The position numbers and the translations under genes were made by a program. Below, piece by piece: positions 36,286-45,855 of a stretch of 64,000 nt of DNA. Source of the DNA: JABDMH01 sp965223025 (GTDB lineage Bacteria > Bacteroidota > Bacteroidia > Chitinophagales > Saprospiraceae); contig CBDCVP010000023.1 of the NCBI GenBank assembly GCA_965223025.1, forward strand, positions 1,798,001-1,862,000, in the 5' to 3' direction. Below the pieces are notes generated by a model. It saw nothing but the letters and a program-made list of their open reading frames with translations. It was not told where the DNA came from and searched no databases. Each line of letters begins with the position of its first letter. The first letter of the stretch is position 1.

Positions 36286-38691
36286 CTAGTTATCTCGCAG
36301 TGCATGTACAGGATTATGCAGTGCTGCCTTCACCGTATGAAAACTTATGGTCATCATCGCGATGCCAAAAGCAATCACAAATCCTCCAAGAAATACAGTA
36401 GGTTGCACGGAAATCCTATCAGCAAAATTCTCCAGCCATTTGCCCATGAGCACATAAGTAATGGGACTGAAGATCAAAAAAGCCAGCAGTATCAACAAGG
36501 CAAACGTCTTAGACAGATGAAAAATGATGTCAGCCAAAGTGGCTCCCAACACTTTTCGAATGCCAATCTCCTTAATTCGTTTTTCTGTGGTAATGGCCGC
36601 GAGACCAAAAAGACCCATACTGGCAATCAATATGGCAAGGATAGCCATGATCATAACTATGGATTTCATCTGTTGATCAGACTGATAGAGCTCTTCATAG
36701 TGCTGATCAAGAAAAGAATATTGAAATGGCCAATTCGGAACCATAGAATTCCATACACGCTCTATCTGAGCAATGGCAGCCTCTGTGTTTGTGCCATCTA
36801 TTTTAATGGAGAGCTCATCATATCCCCAGTCTTCATGCACGACCAGCGCCAATGTGTTGATTGCATAGTGCAAAGAATTGAAATTGAAGTCTTTGACCAC
36901 CCCAATGATGGTACCGAGGGAATCATCGGGATACCACGCATGGCCAGCTCTCACCCCGATTGGATCTTCCAGATCTAGTTCTTTGGCCAGTGCTTCATTA
37001 ATGATAAAGGCGTATCCATCGTCTAAAGGCCGATCTTCCGAAAAAGCACGACCGGACAGCAGCTCGATATCATAGACATCAAGATAATCGTAATCCACAT
37101 TCACATTACTCGACGTCATCTCATGGACACTGTCTGCTCGTAGTTTGAATCCCCACTGATGAAAATTATTTCCCAGTCGCTGACCCGAAGCAGTCACGCC
37201 TTTGACTAGTGCACTCTTTTGCAACTCTGTCTTTAGTGCTTTAAATGTCTTATTCGCCTCACTATTTAGATCCACCAGCAAGATGTGGTCTTTGTCCAGG
37301 CCAATATCTTTATTCATTACGTAGTACAATTGCTGTACTACGACGAAGGTGCCAATAATCATCCCAATAGCCAGACCAAACTGCAGCACGACCAGAAAAT
37401 TTCGAAAGAGTGATTTCCTATATCCGTCCAATCCACCCCTGAGTATGCTCACCGTCCTAAACGAAGAAAGATAATAGGATGGATAAATCCCGGCTATAAA
37501 ACCGAGAATCGCAGTGGATAAGAAGGCACCAATAAGCCAGAAAGGATGCTCTAGGAAGTACACGAGTGACAGGTCTCGATTCAGGATATTATTTAGTAAA
37601 GGTGCAAAAGCCCAGGCCACGATCATCGCCATGAGAAAAGCCAATAATCCCATCAGCCCTGACTCGATGGAGAATTGAGTAAACATTTGACCTTTTCTAG
37701 CACCGACAGTTTTACGCACTCCTACCTCCTTCCACCGATGCGAAGCACGAGCAGTCATTAAATTCATAAAGTTTACGGCTGCAATGAGTAAGATAAGTAT
37801 CCCCACCAACGTAAAGACCTTTAAGTATACTCCATTAAATTTTCTATGATTGTGATAATCGTGTTCGATATCCATGGAGGCCAAATGAACATCTGATAGT
37901 TTCTGAAAGAACAATTTGTAATAATCATTGACAGTACCTACGCTTCCTTCTTCGGGAGGCATGCACTTTAGCAAGAAATCGGGCATCTGACTTTCCAAAA
38001 CGGATATCTCAGCCGAGGGACGGATCTTCACGTAGGTCACTAGATAATTTGATCCGAAACGAGTATCGAACTCGGGATCCTCGCTAGTCGTTGTGGTCAT
38101 CGATAACAGTGCATCATACTGTAGGTGTGAGTGTCTTGGCACCTTTACCACACCAGTCACCTTGTAGGTACGATCGTCGATCATCACCGACTCTCCCATT
38201 GGATCTTTGTCACCAAAGCATCTTGCACTGGTTTTCGACGTCAGCACGATAGCATTTGGTTCACTCAGTGCATGCCTACGATCACCAGACACCAGCTGAA
38301 AATCAAATATCTCCAGAAAACTACTGTCGACCGAAACAGCTTCCTCGATGAGTAATTTTCGATTCTGGTGCACAATCAATTTCTTCCCTCGCCCCCAGTA
38401 TCTTGTAAAATCTTGTATCGAAGGGTAGTCTCGCACGAGTGCCGGGCCCATCCCTGGCATCGACAAAGCAACTTGCTGGGTATTGGTTCCAGGAAAACTC
38501 TGCACTTCTGCCAGCCGATAGATTTGATCGTAATCAGAATGGATGCTATCGAATTTGCGTTCCTCTTCAATAAAAAGGAATATCAGCAGACAAGCAGCAA
38601 TGCCCAATGCTAGACTGGTGATGTTGATGCAAGACCAGAGTTTATGCTTCCAGGTATTGCGCCAAGCTATTTTGAAGTAATTTCTAAGCAT
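36286..38691 (-). CDS. Stand-alone FtsX/MacB-type ABC permease within the polysaccharide locus
   Basis: 801 residues. It starts MLRNYFKIAWRNTWKHKLWS and has a first span, INITSLALGIAACLLIFLF. A MacB_PCD-like periplasmic domain follows, then spans around NFMNLMTARASHRWKEVGVRKTVGARKGQ. A second periplasmic domain contains GTIIGVVKDFNFNSLHYA, a mark of this group. The final spans contain KRIKEIGIRKVLGATLADI and the end is NPVHALRDN. It shares its whole layout with the 29044-31491 protein but is clearly diverged. No ATPase is nearby. It lies between two iduronate-2-sulfatase-like genes on the same strand, which may be accidental. Its start is 275 bp after the stop of the upstream sulfatase gene. 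Confidence 0.88.
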   Translation of the reverse strand: MLRNYFKIAWRNTWKHKLWSCINITSLALGIAACLLIFLFIEEERKFDSIHSDYDQIYRLAEVQSFPGTNTQQVALSMPGMGPALVRDYPSIQDFTRYWGRGKKLIVHQNRKLLIEEAVSVDSSFLEIFDFQLVSGDRRHALSEPNAIVLTSKTSARCFGDKDPMGESVMIDDRTYKVTGVVKVPRHSHLQYDALLSMTTTTSEDPEFDTRFGSNYLVTYVKIRPSAEISVLESQMPDFLLKCMPPEEGSVGTVNDYYKLFFQKLSDVHLASMDIEHDYHNHRKFNGVYLKVFTLVGILILLIAAVNFMNLMTARASHRWKEVGVRKTVGARKGQMFTQFSIESGLMGLLAFLMAMIVAWAFAPLLNNILNRDLSLVYFLEHPFWLIGAFLSTAILGFIAGIYPSYYLSSFRTVSILRGGLDGYRKSLFRNFLVVLQFGLAIGMIIGTFVVVQQLYYVMNKDIGLDKDHILLVDLNSEANKTFKALKTELQKSALVKGVTASGQRLGNNFHQWGFKLRADSVHEMTSSNVNVDYDYLDVYDIELLSGRAFSEDRPLDDGYAFIINEALAKELDLEDPIGVRAGHAWYPDDSLGTIIGVVKDFNFNSLHYAINTLALVVHEDWGYDELSIKIDGTNTEAAIAQIERVWNSMVPNWPFQYSFLDQHYEELYQSDQQMKSIVMIMAILAILIASMGLFGLAAITTEKRIKEIGIRKVLGATLADIIFHLSKTFALLILLAFLIFSPITYVLMGKWLENFADRISVQPTVFLGGFVIAFGIAMMTISFHTVKAALHNPVHALRDN

Positions 38692-38965
38692 TTCAGGATC
38701 TCGAGATCAGACTTAAACTCCACCAACGATCTAAAGACTCCTTGATGATTAAAATAGTTGCACTTTCCATTCTATATCTTCCAGTCTTAACCCTACCATC
38801 CACTCAATACCCGCTCCTTTTCCTACTCACCGAGATTCCTTTGGCTGCAAATGAAAATGCACTATTGATGAGATAATGTGGCGATCCAAAAGTACTTAGA
38901 CAATCTTCCACAGCCTGTGCAAAAGTACTCCCCTGACATATCCACTTCCGACGACGGGAAACTTA

Positions 38966-40417
38966 TCATTTTATCTGGGATGCGTAAAACGATAGATGTC
39001 CTGTCGATCCTTCACCTAGGATCCTGTGATATTGCGTTGGCACTAGTGATGCATGCTTTTGCACCAATGGTTTGTACTTCTCCTCACTGACCACATTGTA
39101 CCACTCATAAGGGTCCACAGTATGGTCGTAGAATTCATCTGAGCCATCTTGGTACCGGATGTAACGATGGTTTTCGGAGATAATCGCATAATTTCCCGGT
39201 CCAAAACTTGTCCTGGCCATGTGTGGCCAGGGTGCCTCTGGATCTTGCAGAAGTGGTTTCAACGAATGTCCATCATGCCTCGGATCCGGCTCGGCACCGA
39301 TCAACTCCAATAAGGTTGGATAAACGTCTAGCAGCTGGACTGGTTTGCTGCAGACTCTACCCTTGCTGATTCCCGGTCCTGTGATGATCATTGGCACTCT
39401 GGCACCATCTTCCCAGAGGCTGCGCTTCGCAAATCTTTCCTTCTCACCCAGATGAAATCCATGGTCACTGAATAATACTACATAAGTATCATTGGCATAA
39501 GGACTTTGTGCCAACTCATCCATTACCTTCCCCACCTGTTCATCTACGAAACTCACACAGGCCAAATAAGATTGGACCAAGGGTTTCCATGCATCATTAT
39601 TGACCACCCAATCATGAGGGGGTGAGACATGCTTTAGGCGCGTAATATCCACTCCATATGTTGAAATATCATCCAAATCATCCTCCATGATCTTAGGCAG
39701 TTGCACATCCTCCAGTGGGTACATATCAAACCACTTCTGTGTTGCAAATTGGGGCACATGAGGTCGATAAAAACCGACACCCATCCACCATGGTTTCTCC
39801 TGCGATTTTCGAAGGGCCTCAACTGCCCAGTGTGCAATCTTATAGTCGGGCATATCCTCATCATGCTCAGGATAAACTCCCCAGTCCCAAAGTGGATGAC
39901 CTGGATATGTACTGAGTTTTTCTTCCGGCATAGGACCAAAACCACCGAATTGGCCTCCATAGTTTGGCACATATCGCTCATTCTGACCTCCGCCATTGTG
40001 AAATAGCTTTCCGACCCCAGACACGTGGTACCCCTCATCTAGAAATCTTTGAGGCATCAATATACTTGCCGAAGCAACGGGAGATTCTTGTAGGTCCGGA
40101 TTCAAAAAATATATTCCTGATGTACTCGGATACAATGAGGTCATGAGGCTGGCCCTTGATGGATTGCACACCGGAGTTTGACAGTGAGCATTGCTAAAGA
40201 GCACACCTCGACCGGCGAGCCTATCAATGTTTGGCGTTTGAGCCTGGGGGTGACCGCCCAAACAGCCGATCCAGTCATTTAAGTCGTCGATTGCGATTAG
40301 AAGCACATTGGGTTTCGACTCTGCAACATCTCCCTTCTGGGTTTTGGAGATGCAAGAAGACAACACCATCAACGTACTCAAAAATACAGTGGATGCTAGA
40401 TTACTTTTTTGAATCAT
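38966..40417 (-). CDS. S1-family sulfatase lipoprotein (iduronate-2-sulfatase type)
   Basis: 483 residues. A lipoprotein signal ends LMVLSSC (Cys22), so the enzyme is probably membrane-anchored. NVLLIAIDDLNDWIGCLGG holds the Asp-Asp ligands. The formylglycine motif is CNPSR (84-88) in TPVCNPSRASLMTSLYPS. WWMGVGFYRPHVPQF and VLFSDHGFHLGEKERFAKR complete the active site. The C-terminal subdomain has YIRYQDGSDEFYDHTVDPYEW, as in iduronate-2-sulfatase-like enzymes. Neighbours on the same strand are another sulfatase (upstream, across a small repeat element) and the FtsX permease. Sulfatases of this branch act on uronic acids or rhamnose sulfate esters, so a role in stripping sulfate from the glycan imported by the SusCD pair is likely. 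Confidence 0.93.
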   Translation of the reverse strand: MIQKSNLASTVFLSTLMVLSSCISKTQKGDVAESKPNVLLIAIDDLNDWIGCLGGHPQAQTPNIDRLAGRGVLFSNAHCQTPVCNPSRASLMTSLYPSTSGIYFLNPDLQESPVASASILMPQRFLDEGYHVSGVGKLFHNGGGQNERYVPNYGGQFGGFGPMPEEKLSTYPGHPLWDWGVYPEHDEDMPDYKIAHWAVEALRKSQEKPWWMGVGFYRPHVPQFATQKWFDMYPLEDVQLPKIMEDDLDDISTYGVDITRLKHVSPPHDWVVNNDAWKPLVQSYLACVSFVDEQVGKVMDELAQSPYANDTYVVLFSDHGFHLGEKERFAKRSLWEDGARVPMIITGPGISKGRVCSKPVQLLDVYPTLLELIGAEPDPRHDGHSLKPLLQDPEAPWPHMARTSFGPGNYAIISENHRYIRYQDGSDEFYDHTVDPYEWYNVVSEEKYKPLVQKHASLVPTQYHRILGEGSTGHLSFYASQIK

Positions 40418-40460
40418 ATTCCATCACATATTAATCATTAGTTCTTTTCGTGCGATCAAG

Positions 40461-40650
40461 CAGGCTGTTGAAACCCTCAACTTGTCCCGATTTTATGCAT
40501 CAAATCCAGAAAATCCTTTTACACTTAATCGTCAGCCGTTCTCGCTCGCCCTGGACTTCCTCAATCCCCGGTCAGTTACAACTTCCAACAACTTCATTCG
40601 GCTCGCCTCATTTATTGCTTCATAATCAACCTGGGTATTTCAACAGTCTG
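40461..40650. mobile_element. Small element with terminal inverted repeats (MITE or decayed IS)
   Basis: CAGGCTGTTGAAA at 40461-40473 and TTTCAACAGTCTG at 40638-40650 are 13-bp inverted repeats with one mismatch, enclosing about 164 bp without a gene. Ends of the form CAGnCTGTTGAAA occur on several IS families, so this is probably a short non-autonomous derivative or the two ends of a collapsed IS. No target-site duplication could be seen. Confidence 0.55.
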
Positions 40651-40703
40651 TTAGGCGATTGAAAACCCAAACCTGGGTATTTCAACAGTCTGTTAGGCGA
40701 TTG
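40628..40703. repeat. 34-bp perfect direct repeat containing the element's right end
   Basis: Two identical 34-bp copies lie at 40628-40661 and 40670-40703, 42 bp apart. Both start AACCTGGG and end GGCGATTG, and each contains TTTCAACAGTCTG, the right terminal repeat of the neighbouring element. Duplication of one IS end suggests repeated insertion, excision or slippage at this site. Confidence 0.85.
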
Positions 40704-40740
40704 TGCAACCTTAAGTACAAAAACATTTAGCTGCACAGTT

Positions 40741-40761
40741 AAGTCAGAAGTCAGAAGTCAG
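40741..40761. repeat. Three tandem AAGTCAG heptamers
   Basis: Three perfect copies of AAGTCAG, then a degenerate fourth (AAATCAC), end 11 bases before the sulfatase stop at 40772. Such heptamers occur near repeats in other Bacteroidota. They could vary by slippage but do not lie in a promoter or coding frame here. Confidence 0.8.
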
Positions 40762-40771
40762 AAATCACATT

Positions 40772-42661
40772 TCAATATAGTGGCCAGTCGCGAATGTAGT
40801 GGTTATCCTGAGTAACTATTTTAATATTTCGCAGGGAGATATTCCCCTTACCTTGGCATGGATGGATCTGAATCTTATGAAGTCGCCTCTCCAAAGGCAT
40901 TGTAATTTGATAATCATGCCAGGCATTGTCATGCAACCCGCTGAAATGAGAGCGATTCTCCTCAATGTAGGTACTATCTCCTGCAACCTGCCAGGAAACC
41001 AAACCTTCACCGTGTCCGTCTGATTTCATCTCAAACTTCAAAATGTAGGTCTCATCCAAAATATTGGGTGTGTAGACGGTCTCTACAGAGGGGGATCGTC
41101 CCATCGATTTTATATTCAGCACTTTATTAAGGACAGAGATTTGTGTCTCTTTTGACCCCTGCCACCCAGCTGCCACATTTCCATTATATGCTTCATTTTT
41201 TCTCGGCAACAGAATACCTGCTTCCTCAACATGAGTGTTTAGAAGTGCCAGCATGTCTTGTGTCTTTTCTGGCATTTCATCTGCTAGGTTTTTAAGCTCA
41301 CCTATGTCACTATCCAAATTATACAGCTCATAGCGGTGCTCTCTATTCGGGCCGTCATAAAAAAACTTGTAGAAACGCCATGATCCCTGCCTCATCGAAA
41401 TGTTGGCTCGATTTCCTGTAGCAATGACATTATGGCAAAATGTGGAATAAATCGGTGCCCTTTCGTATTCGATTTCTTTCAGTGCATCCACATAACTGAA
41501 GCCATCAGTAACAAACTCTTTGGGAGGTTTAATGGCTAATAATTCGAGTATGGACGCATAGTGGTCTACACTAGATGTCACAACCGAAGACTTTGAACCT
41601 GCCTTCGTCAGACCGGGAACTCTAACGATGAGAGGAACACGAACTCCACCTTCATAATTATTACCCTTACCTGCACGCAGCGGATGATTATTGGTGGGAG
41701 TAGTACCATCCGGACCATCGTACATGTTACCACCATTGTCTGATGTGAATATGACGATCGTTTCTTCATCCAAACCCATGTCCGCTATTGTCCTCATGAC
41801 TCTTCCTACATTGATATCCATGGTTTCTATCATGGCTCCCATCGTCGGTGAACGTTGCAGATGTCCTGATGTCAGTTTCTGTTGATATTTCTGCATCAGA
41901 TCCTCTTTGGCTTGAAAGGGAGCATGAACATCGTAATACCACAGACAGAGCAAGAAGGGATTATTTTTCTGTTGCCGGATGTATGCAATGGCCTCATCTG
42001 TAATCGCATCTGAAATGTGTGTTCCCTCTGGCACAACGGGTAAGGTCTCACAATTCCAAGGTGAAAAAAAATGGCCGGGACCTGGTGGACCAGGATGCTC
42101 CCTCCCACCCACAACCACATCAAATCCTTGATTTTCCGGGATGTATGGCTCCCGACCTAGGTGCCATTTTCCCATAAATGCCGTGGCGTAGCCCTCTTCC
42201 TTCATCACTTCTGCGAAAGTCAGATACTCATTAGGTAGCCTTGTTTTGGTGTCAGGTGTAGCCGTTTTGTAGTGCGATGGAGCGACGTTGTTCTCCCTGG
42301 GATCCAGCACAACTTTTGGTAAATGACCAGTGGGTGTTGTAAATCGAAGTCGTCCTGGTTCTTGACCGGTGAGTATACTAGCCCGCGTGGGCGAACACAA
42401 GGGACTCGCGGTATATGCATCTGTAAACAACATCCCGGATCGAGCCAAGGCATCAATATTTGGTGTCTCATAAAAGTCACTGCCATAGCAAGTCAAATCC
42501 TTCCAGCCCAGATCATCGGCGAGAATAAATATGATGTTTTGTTTCGTCCTCTTTTTTCCACCCAGATGATCAGGTGTGTGGCAACAAACCATAAAACACA
42601 CTGAGAGCCAAGTGAGAAATAAACTACAAGTACGGTTATCTGACCAACATGAATCTTCCAT
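40772..42661 (-). CDS. S1-family arylsulfatase with C-terminal beta extension
   Basis: 629 residues. The signal near residues 12-27 (SLFLTWLSVCFMVCC) may be of the lipoprotein type. NIIFILADDLGWKDLTCYG binds Ca2+. The formylglycine motif is CSPTR (89-93) in SPLCSPTRASILTGQ. GKWHLGREPYIPENQGFD and IFTSDNGGNMYDGPDG carry further active-site residues. The sulfatase part ends near residue 480. The last ~120 residues (LKFEMKSDGHGEGLVSWQV ... SHFSGLHDN) form an extra beta domain like those found on some marine sulfatases. Such a domain may bind sugars. The gene follows the GH78 gene by 84 bp on the same strand. Substrate regiochemistry is unknown. Confidence 0.93.
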   Translation of the reverse strand: MEDSCWSDNRTCSLFLTWLSVCFMVCCHTPDHLGGKKRTKQNIIFILADDLGWKDLTCYGSDFYETPNIDALARSGMLFTDAYTASPLCSPTRASILTGQEPGRLRFTTPTGHLPKVVLDPRENNVAPSHYKTATPDTKTRLPNEYLTFAEVMKEEGYATAFMGKWHLGREPYIPENQGFDVVVGGREHPGPPGPGHFFSPWNCETLPVVPEGTHISDAITDEAIAYIRQQKNNPFLLCLWYYDVHAPFQAKEDLMQKYQQKLTSGHLQRSPTMGAMIETMDINVGRVMRTIADMGLDEETIVIFTSDNGGNMYDGPDGTTPTNNHPLRAGKGNNYEGGVRVPLIVRVPGLTKAGSKSSVVTSSVDHYASILELLAIKPPKEFVTDGFSYVDALKEIEYERAPIYSTFCHNVIATGNRANISMRQGSWRFYKFFYDGPNREHRYELYNLDSDIGELKNLADEMPEKTQDMLALLNTHVEEAGILLPRKNEAYNGNVAAGWQGSKETQISVLNKVLNIKSMGRSPSVETVYTPNILDETYILKFEMKSDGHGEGLVSWQVAGDSTYIEENRSHFSGLHDNAWHDYQITMPLERRLHKIQIHPCQGKGNISLRNIKIVTQDNHYIRDWPLY

Positions 42662-42745
42662 ATCTTTGATTACTCTTTTTATCGATTCTCGTATGAGTGC
42701 AAATGTCCCATGGTCTCTGCGCTTTACGATATCAGATTTTACTCA

Positions 42746-45601
42746 TCATCTTAAAATTGCAGGTAGCCTCGATTGAAATGTGTATTGTCCTGAGCCCACT
42801 TTATAAATATAAAATCCATCTTCCTGGCCCACCTGAGATACGTGTGGCGGCTTGACCGTAGGTGATACATCCACAGCTGAAGGCACATAAATCTCCGCAC
42901 GTGTATTGACGGGAATTTCCACTTCCAGGGTAAAGTGATCATCCTCGATTTCCCAAGAGGACACAATCATGCCATTCACACTGGCAAATTCTCCCTTTAC
43001 CGCCTTTACCGATCGATCTCCAATTTCAGGTCTAATATTTATTTCATCAAACCCAGCTTTGGCAGACTGGATCCCTGCCATATAATTAAATAGAAATTCC
43101 CCGACCGCACCAAAGGCGTAGTGGTTAAATGAATTCATTTTTGCATTCATCGGCCCATTAAAACCTTTCTCAATCGTATAACTATTCCATCTCTCCCATA
43201 TGGTGGTCGCTCCTTGTTCAATTTCAAAGCCCCAACTTGGATATGTTTTATTGCGGAGGATTTTATAGGCTAGAGCTCCATGACCAGCTTTAGATAACCC
43301 AGGAAGAACCTGACGGATTCCAAGAATTCCAGAACTGGGTCTGTGCCCATTTTCCAGCACGAGGTCTGCCAGATGCTGGGCCGCTTGACGACCCGTGACA
43401 GAATCCAGCAAATCAAAATAAAATGCACTGGCGTAGATCGATTGTGTGTGCCCAGTAAAGCCCTTCTCAGGTTCAAAATATCCTTTGACACCTTGATATT
43501 TTGACTCGTCAATAACGAATTTACCCTCTTTGTCAAGATAGTGTGCTCTCAGTTTAATCCTGGCTTTTTCACCGGCTGATTCATACTTGTTTGCGTCTTC
43601 ATCCTTCCCTATGGCCTCACTCATCTCCGCCATCAAATCCAACGCATAGATGAAATAAAAGCTTGACAGGATGTCATGAGCAGAATGTTTTTCAGTTAGT
43701 TCCAACCAGTCACCGAATCCCCCCCTTGGATTAGCCTCATACCATGAGTCCTCCTTATAAAAGTAATCCTCGCCGACTTTATCTAAATGATAATTCATAA
43801 AACTCGTCATGGAGGCATACTGATCCCTGATCAATTGCTTGTCGTCATTAAATCGATAAGAGAAATACGGGACGATAATCCCTGCTTCCATCCAGCCAGG
43901 GGCAATCCACTTCATTTCAGGGTAAGGTTTTGGTGCAAACACGGGAAACAACCCGTCGTCAAACTGAGCATCCACTACGTCCGTCAACCACTTCTTATAA
44001 AATGGATTTAATTGTGCATTGAATAACGCCGTCTGGCAAAATATCTGGGCATCTCCAAGCCAGCCAAGTCGCTCATCACGCTGAGGGCAGTCCGTAGGAA
44101 TATCAATAAAATTAGATCGTTGCGTCCATACTATATTCCGATACAGTTTATTGATAAGGGAATCTGAAGTGACAAATCTGCTATCGTATGGGGCAGAAGC
44201 GCTGATTGCGATGCCTAGCAAGAGATCGGTCCCAGGATCCTCTTTCAATCCTGTGACCTCCACATAACGAAATCCATGGTATGTAAATCGCGGTTGCCAA
44301 ATTTCCTGCTCTCCCGTACCTCGACATATGTAGGTATCGGTTGCTTGGGCAAATCGCAGATTTTCTGTCATAAGCATCCCATCGTTGTGCAACATCTCCC
44401 CATGTCGCAGCACAATTCTGTCACCACTGTTTCCAACCGTAGAAAGGCGCACGATCCCCGAGAAATTTTGACCAAAATCAAAGATATAGACACCTTCTTC
44501 TGGCTCTGTAATAGACACTACCTTCAATTCTTGAAATGCCCGTACCGGTTGACCCGGATATGGTTGTAGCTGTCCTATTGAATCATGGTTCAACAGGGGT
44601 TTATCCCAATCACTGTCTGAGAAACCCGGCTCACTCCAGCCGTCCAACTCCCTTCTAGCATCGTAGATCTCACCCATAAGAATATCTGCCTGAACAATGG
44701 GGCCCGATGTAGCTTTCCAAGTATCGTCCGTGGCAACTATGGTACTGGTACCGTCCTCAAACTCAATAATCACTTGCACCCAAAGTGCAGGATGAGGTCC
44801 GTAGAGTTCTCTACTTTTTTTTCGACGCAGGGGTCTCGGTCCTACATAACCACTATACCAACCATCTGCTAAAAGTCCACCAATGACATTCTCACCCTGG
44901 CTAACTATATCGGTCACCTCATAGGTCGAATAGTATACCCTCTTGGAATAATCTGTCCAGCCTGGCATCAAGACATCCTGACCAATCCCCTGGCCATTAA
45001 TCGACAAATTATACACCCCAAGCGCGGATCCGCATACCATGGCTCTTTTCACTGGTCGATCCAGGCTAAATGATTTTCGAAAGACGGCTGCACCTGGCAT
45101 CATCAACGTATCTTTTAGATTATAGTCGTCCGTCACATAACTGATCCACGCAGCCTTCAGATCATAATGAGCCAATCCGGTACTCCAACTGCCAACACTA
45201 CTCCAATCTGAAGCGTTATCATTTTCATCCCACACGCGTACCTTCCAAAAATAAGTCATACAAGACTCCAGCAATTCACCATCATACTTGATCTGCTTAT
45301 TGGAGGAAGATGACACTTTATCACTATCCCATGTGTGGCTCAAATCCTGGTCCAGATGCTGCACGCTTTTCGCCACCAAGATTTGGAAAGCTGTCTGCAA
45401 TTTATTCCGACCGGTCGAATGCATCTGCCAGCTGAAGTACAAGGGGGCTAACTCAACTCCAACTGGATTCTCGAGGTAGTTGACGCTGATTTGACCAATC
45501 GAAATAAGAGCATCATCTGCTGTCGGATGACAACTGAGTGAAAAGCCTGCAAGAAAGCTTATGACAACCAGTAAAGTTTCTCTCATCAGACGAATTTCCA
45601 T
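42746..45601 (-). CDS. Alpha-L-rhamnosidase, GH78 family (lipoprotein)
   Basis: 951 residues. The lipoprotein signal ends GFSLSC (Cys24). The N-terminal beta domains include NPVGVELAPLYFSWQM and LQTAFQILVAK, the usual start of GH78 enzymes. RIVLRHGEMLHNDGMLMTEN and PRFTYHGFRYVEVTG are classic domain-D and carbohydrate-contact blocks. The (alpha/alpha)6 catalytic domain has DCPQRDERLGWLGDAQIF (~500-515), which carries the conserved acidic residues. NSFNHYAFGAVGEFLF is the signature before the C-terminal beta domain. It removes terminal alpha-L-rhamnose. It sits 254 bp after SusD and just upstream of a sulfatase, so rhamnose in a sulfated glycan is the likely target. Length is normal for the family. 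Confidence 0.95.
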   Translation of the reverse strand: MEIRLMRETLLVVISFLAGFSLSCHPTADDALISIGQISVNYLENPVGVELAPLYFSWQMHSTGRNKLQTAFQILVAKSVQHLDQDLSHTWDSDKVSSSSNKQIKYDGELLESCMTYFWKVRVWDENDNASDWSSVGSWSTGLAHYDLKAAWISYVTDDYNLKDTLMMPGAAVFRKSFSLDRPVKRAMVCGSALGVYNLSINGQGIGQDVLMPGWTDYSKRVYYSTYEVTDIVSQGENVIGGLLADGWYSGYVGPRPLRRKKSRELYGPHPALWVQVIIEFEDGTSTIVATDDTWKATSGPIVQADILMGEIYDARRELDGWSEPGFSDSDWDKPLLNHDSIGQLQPYPGQPVRAFQELKVVSITEPEEGVYIFDFGQNFSGIVRLSTVGNSGDRIVLRHGEMLHNDGMLMTENLRFAQATDTYICRGTGEQEIWQPRFTYHGFRYVEVTGLKEDPGTDLLLGIAISASAPYDSRFVTSDSLINKLYRNIVWTQRSNFIDIPTDCPQRDERLGWLGDAQIFCQTALFNAQLNPFYKKWLTDVVDAQFDDGLFPVFAPKPYPEMKWIAPGWMEAGIIVPYFSYRFNDDKQLIRDQYASMTSFMNYHLDKVGEDYFYKEDSWYEANPRGGFGDWLELTEKHSAHDILSSFYFIYALDLMAEMSEAIGKDEDANKYESAGEKARIKLRAHYLDKEGKFVIDESKYQGVKGYFEPEKGFTGHTQSIYASAFYFDLLDSVTGRQAAQHLADLVLENGHRPSSGILGIRQVLPGLSKAGHGALAYKILRNKTYPSWGFEIEQGATTIWERWNSYTIEKGFNGPMNAKMNSFNHYAFGAVGEFLFNYMAGIQSAKAGFDEINIRPEIGDRSVKAVKGEFASVNGMIVSSWEIEDDHFTLEVEIPVNTRAEIYVPSAVDVSPTVKPPHVSQVGQEDGFYIYKVGSGQYTFQSRLPAILR

Positions 45602-45722
45602 ATTGCGATAAACTCAAGCACCCAAAACCCAAGTTTCAAAATAGGATGCTATTGACTATATTAAGCATCATCGTGATTCAAATCGATTCAGCGTTTCAAT
45701 ACCCCTCTAGCCAATAGTAAAG

Positions 45723-45758
45723 AGAGCGCCAAAGAGAAATCTTCTCGCTTGACGCTCT
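45723..45758 (-). terminator. Hairpin downstream of SusD
   Basis: AGAGCG and CGCTCT pair at the base, CAA/TTG and GAGAA/TTCTC pair above, with one mismatch, a small bulge and the loop ATC. It lies about 100 bp after the SusD stop and 120 bp before the GH78 start on the minus strand. It may end the SusCD message or lower downstream expression, as often seen after susCD. The run after the stem is weakly T-rich (CTCTTTACTATT). Confidence 0.45.
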
Positions 45759-45855
45759 TGCTGCCATATTAAACCTCTTGGATCCTGAGATTCTCATCAC
45801 AACGTTTGCTCAACATACTCTCTCTGCCAAACTAGATCCAGACCCTCTCATCAGA

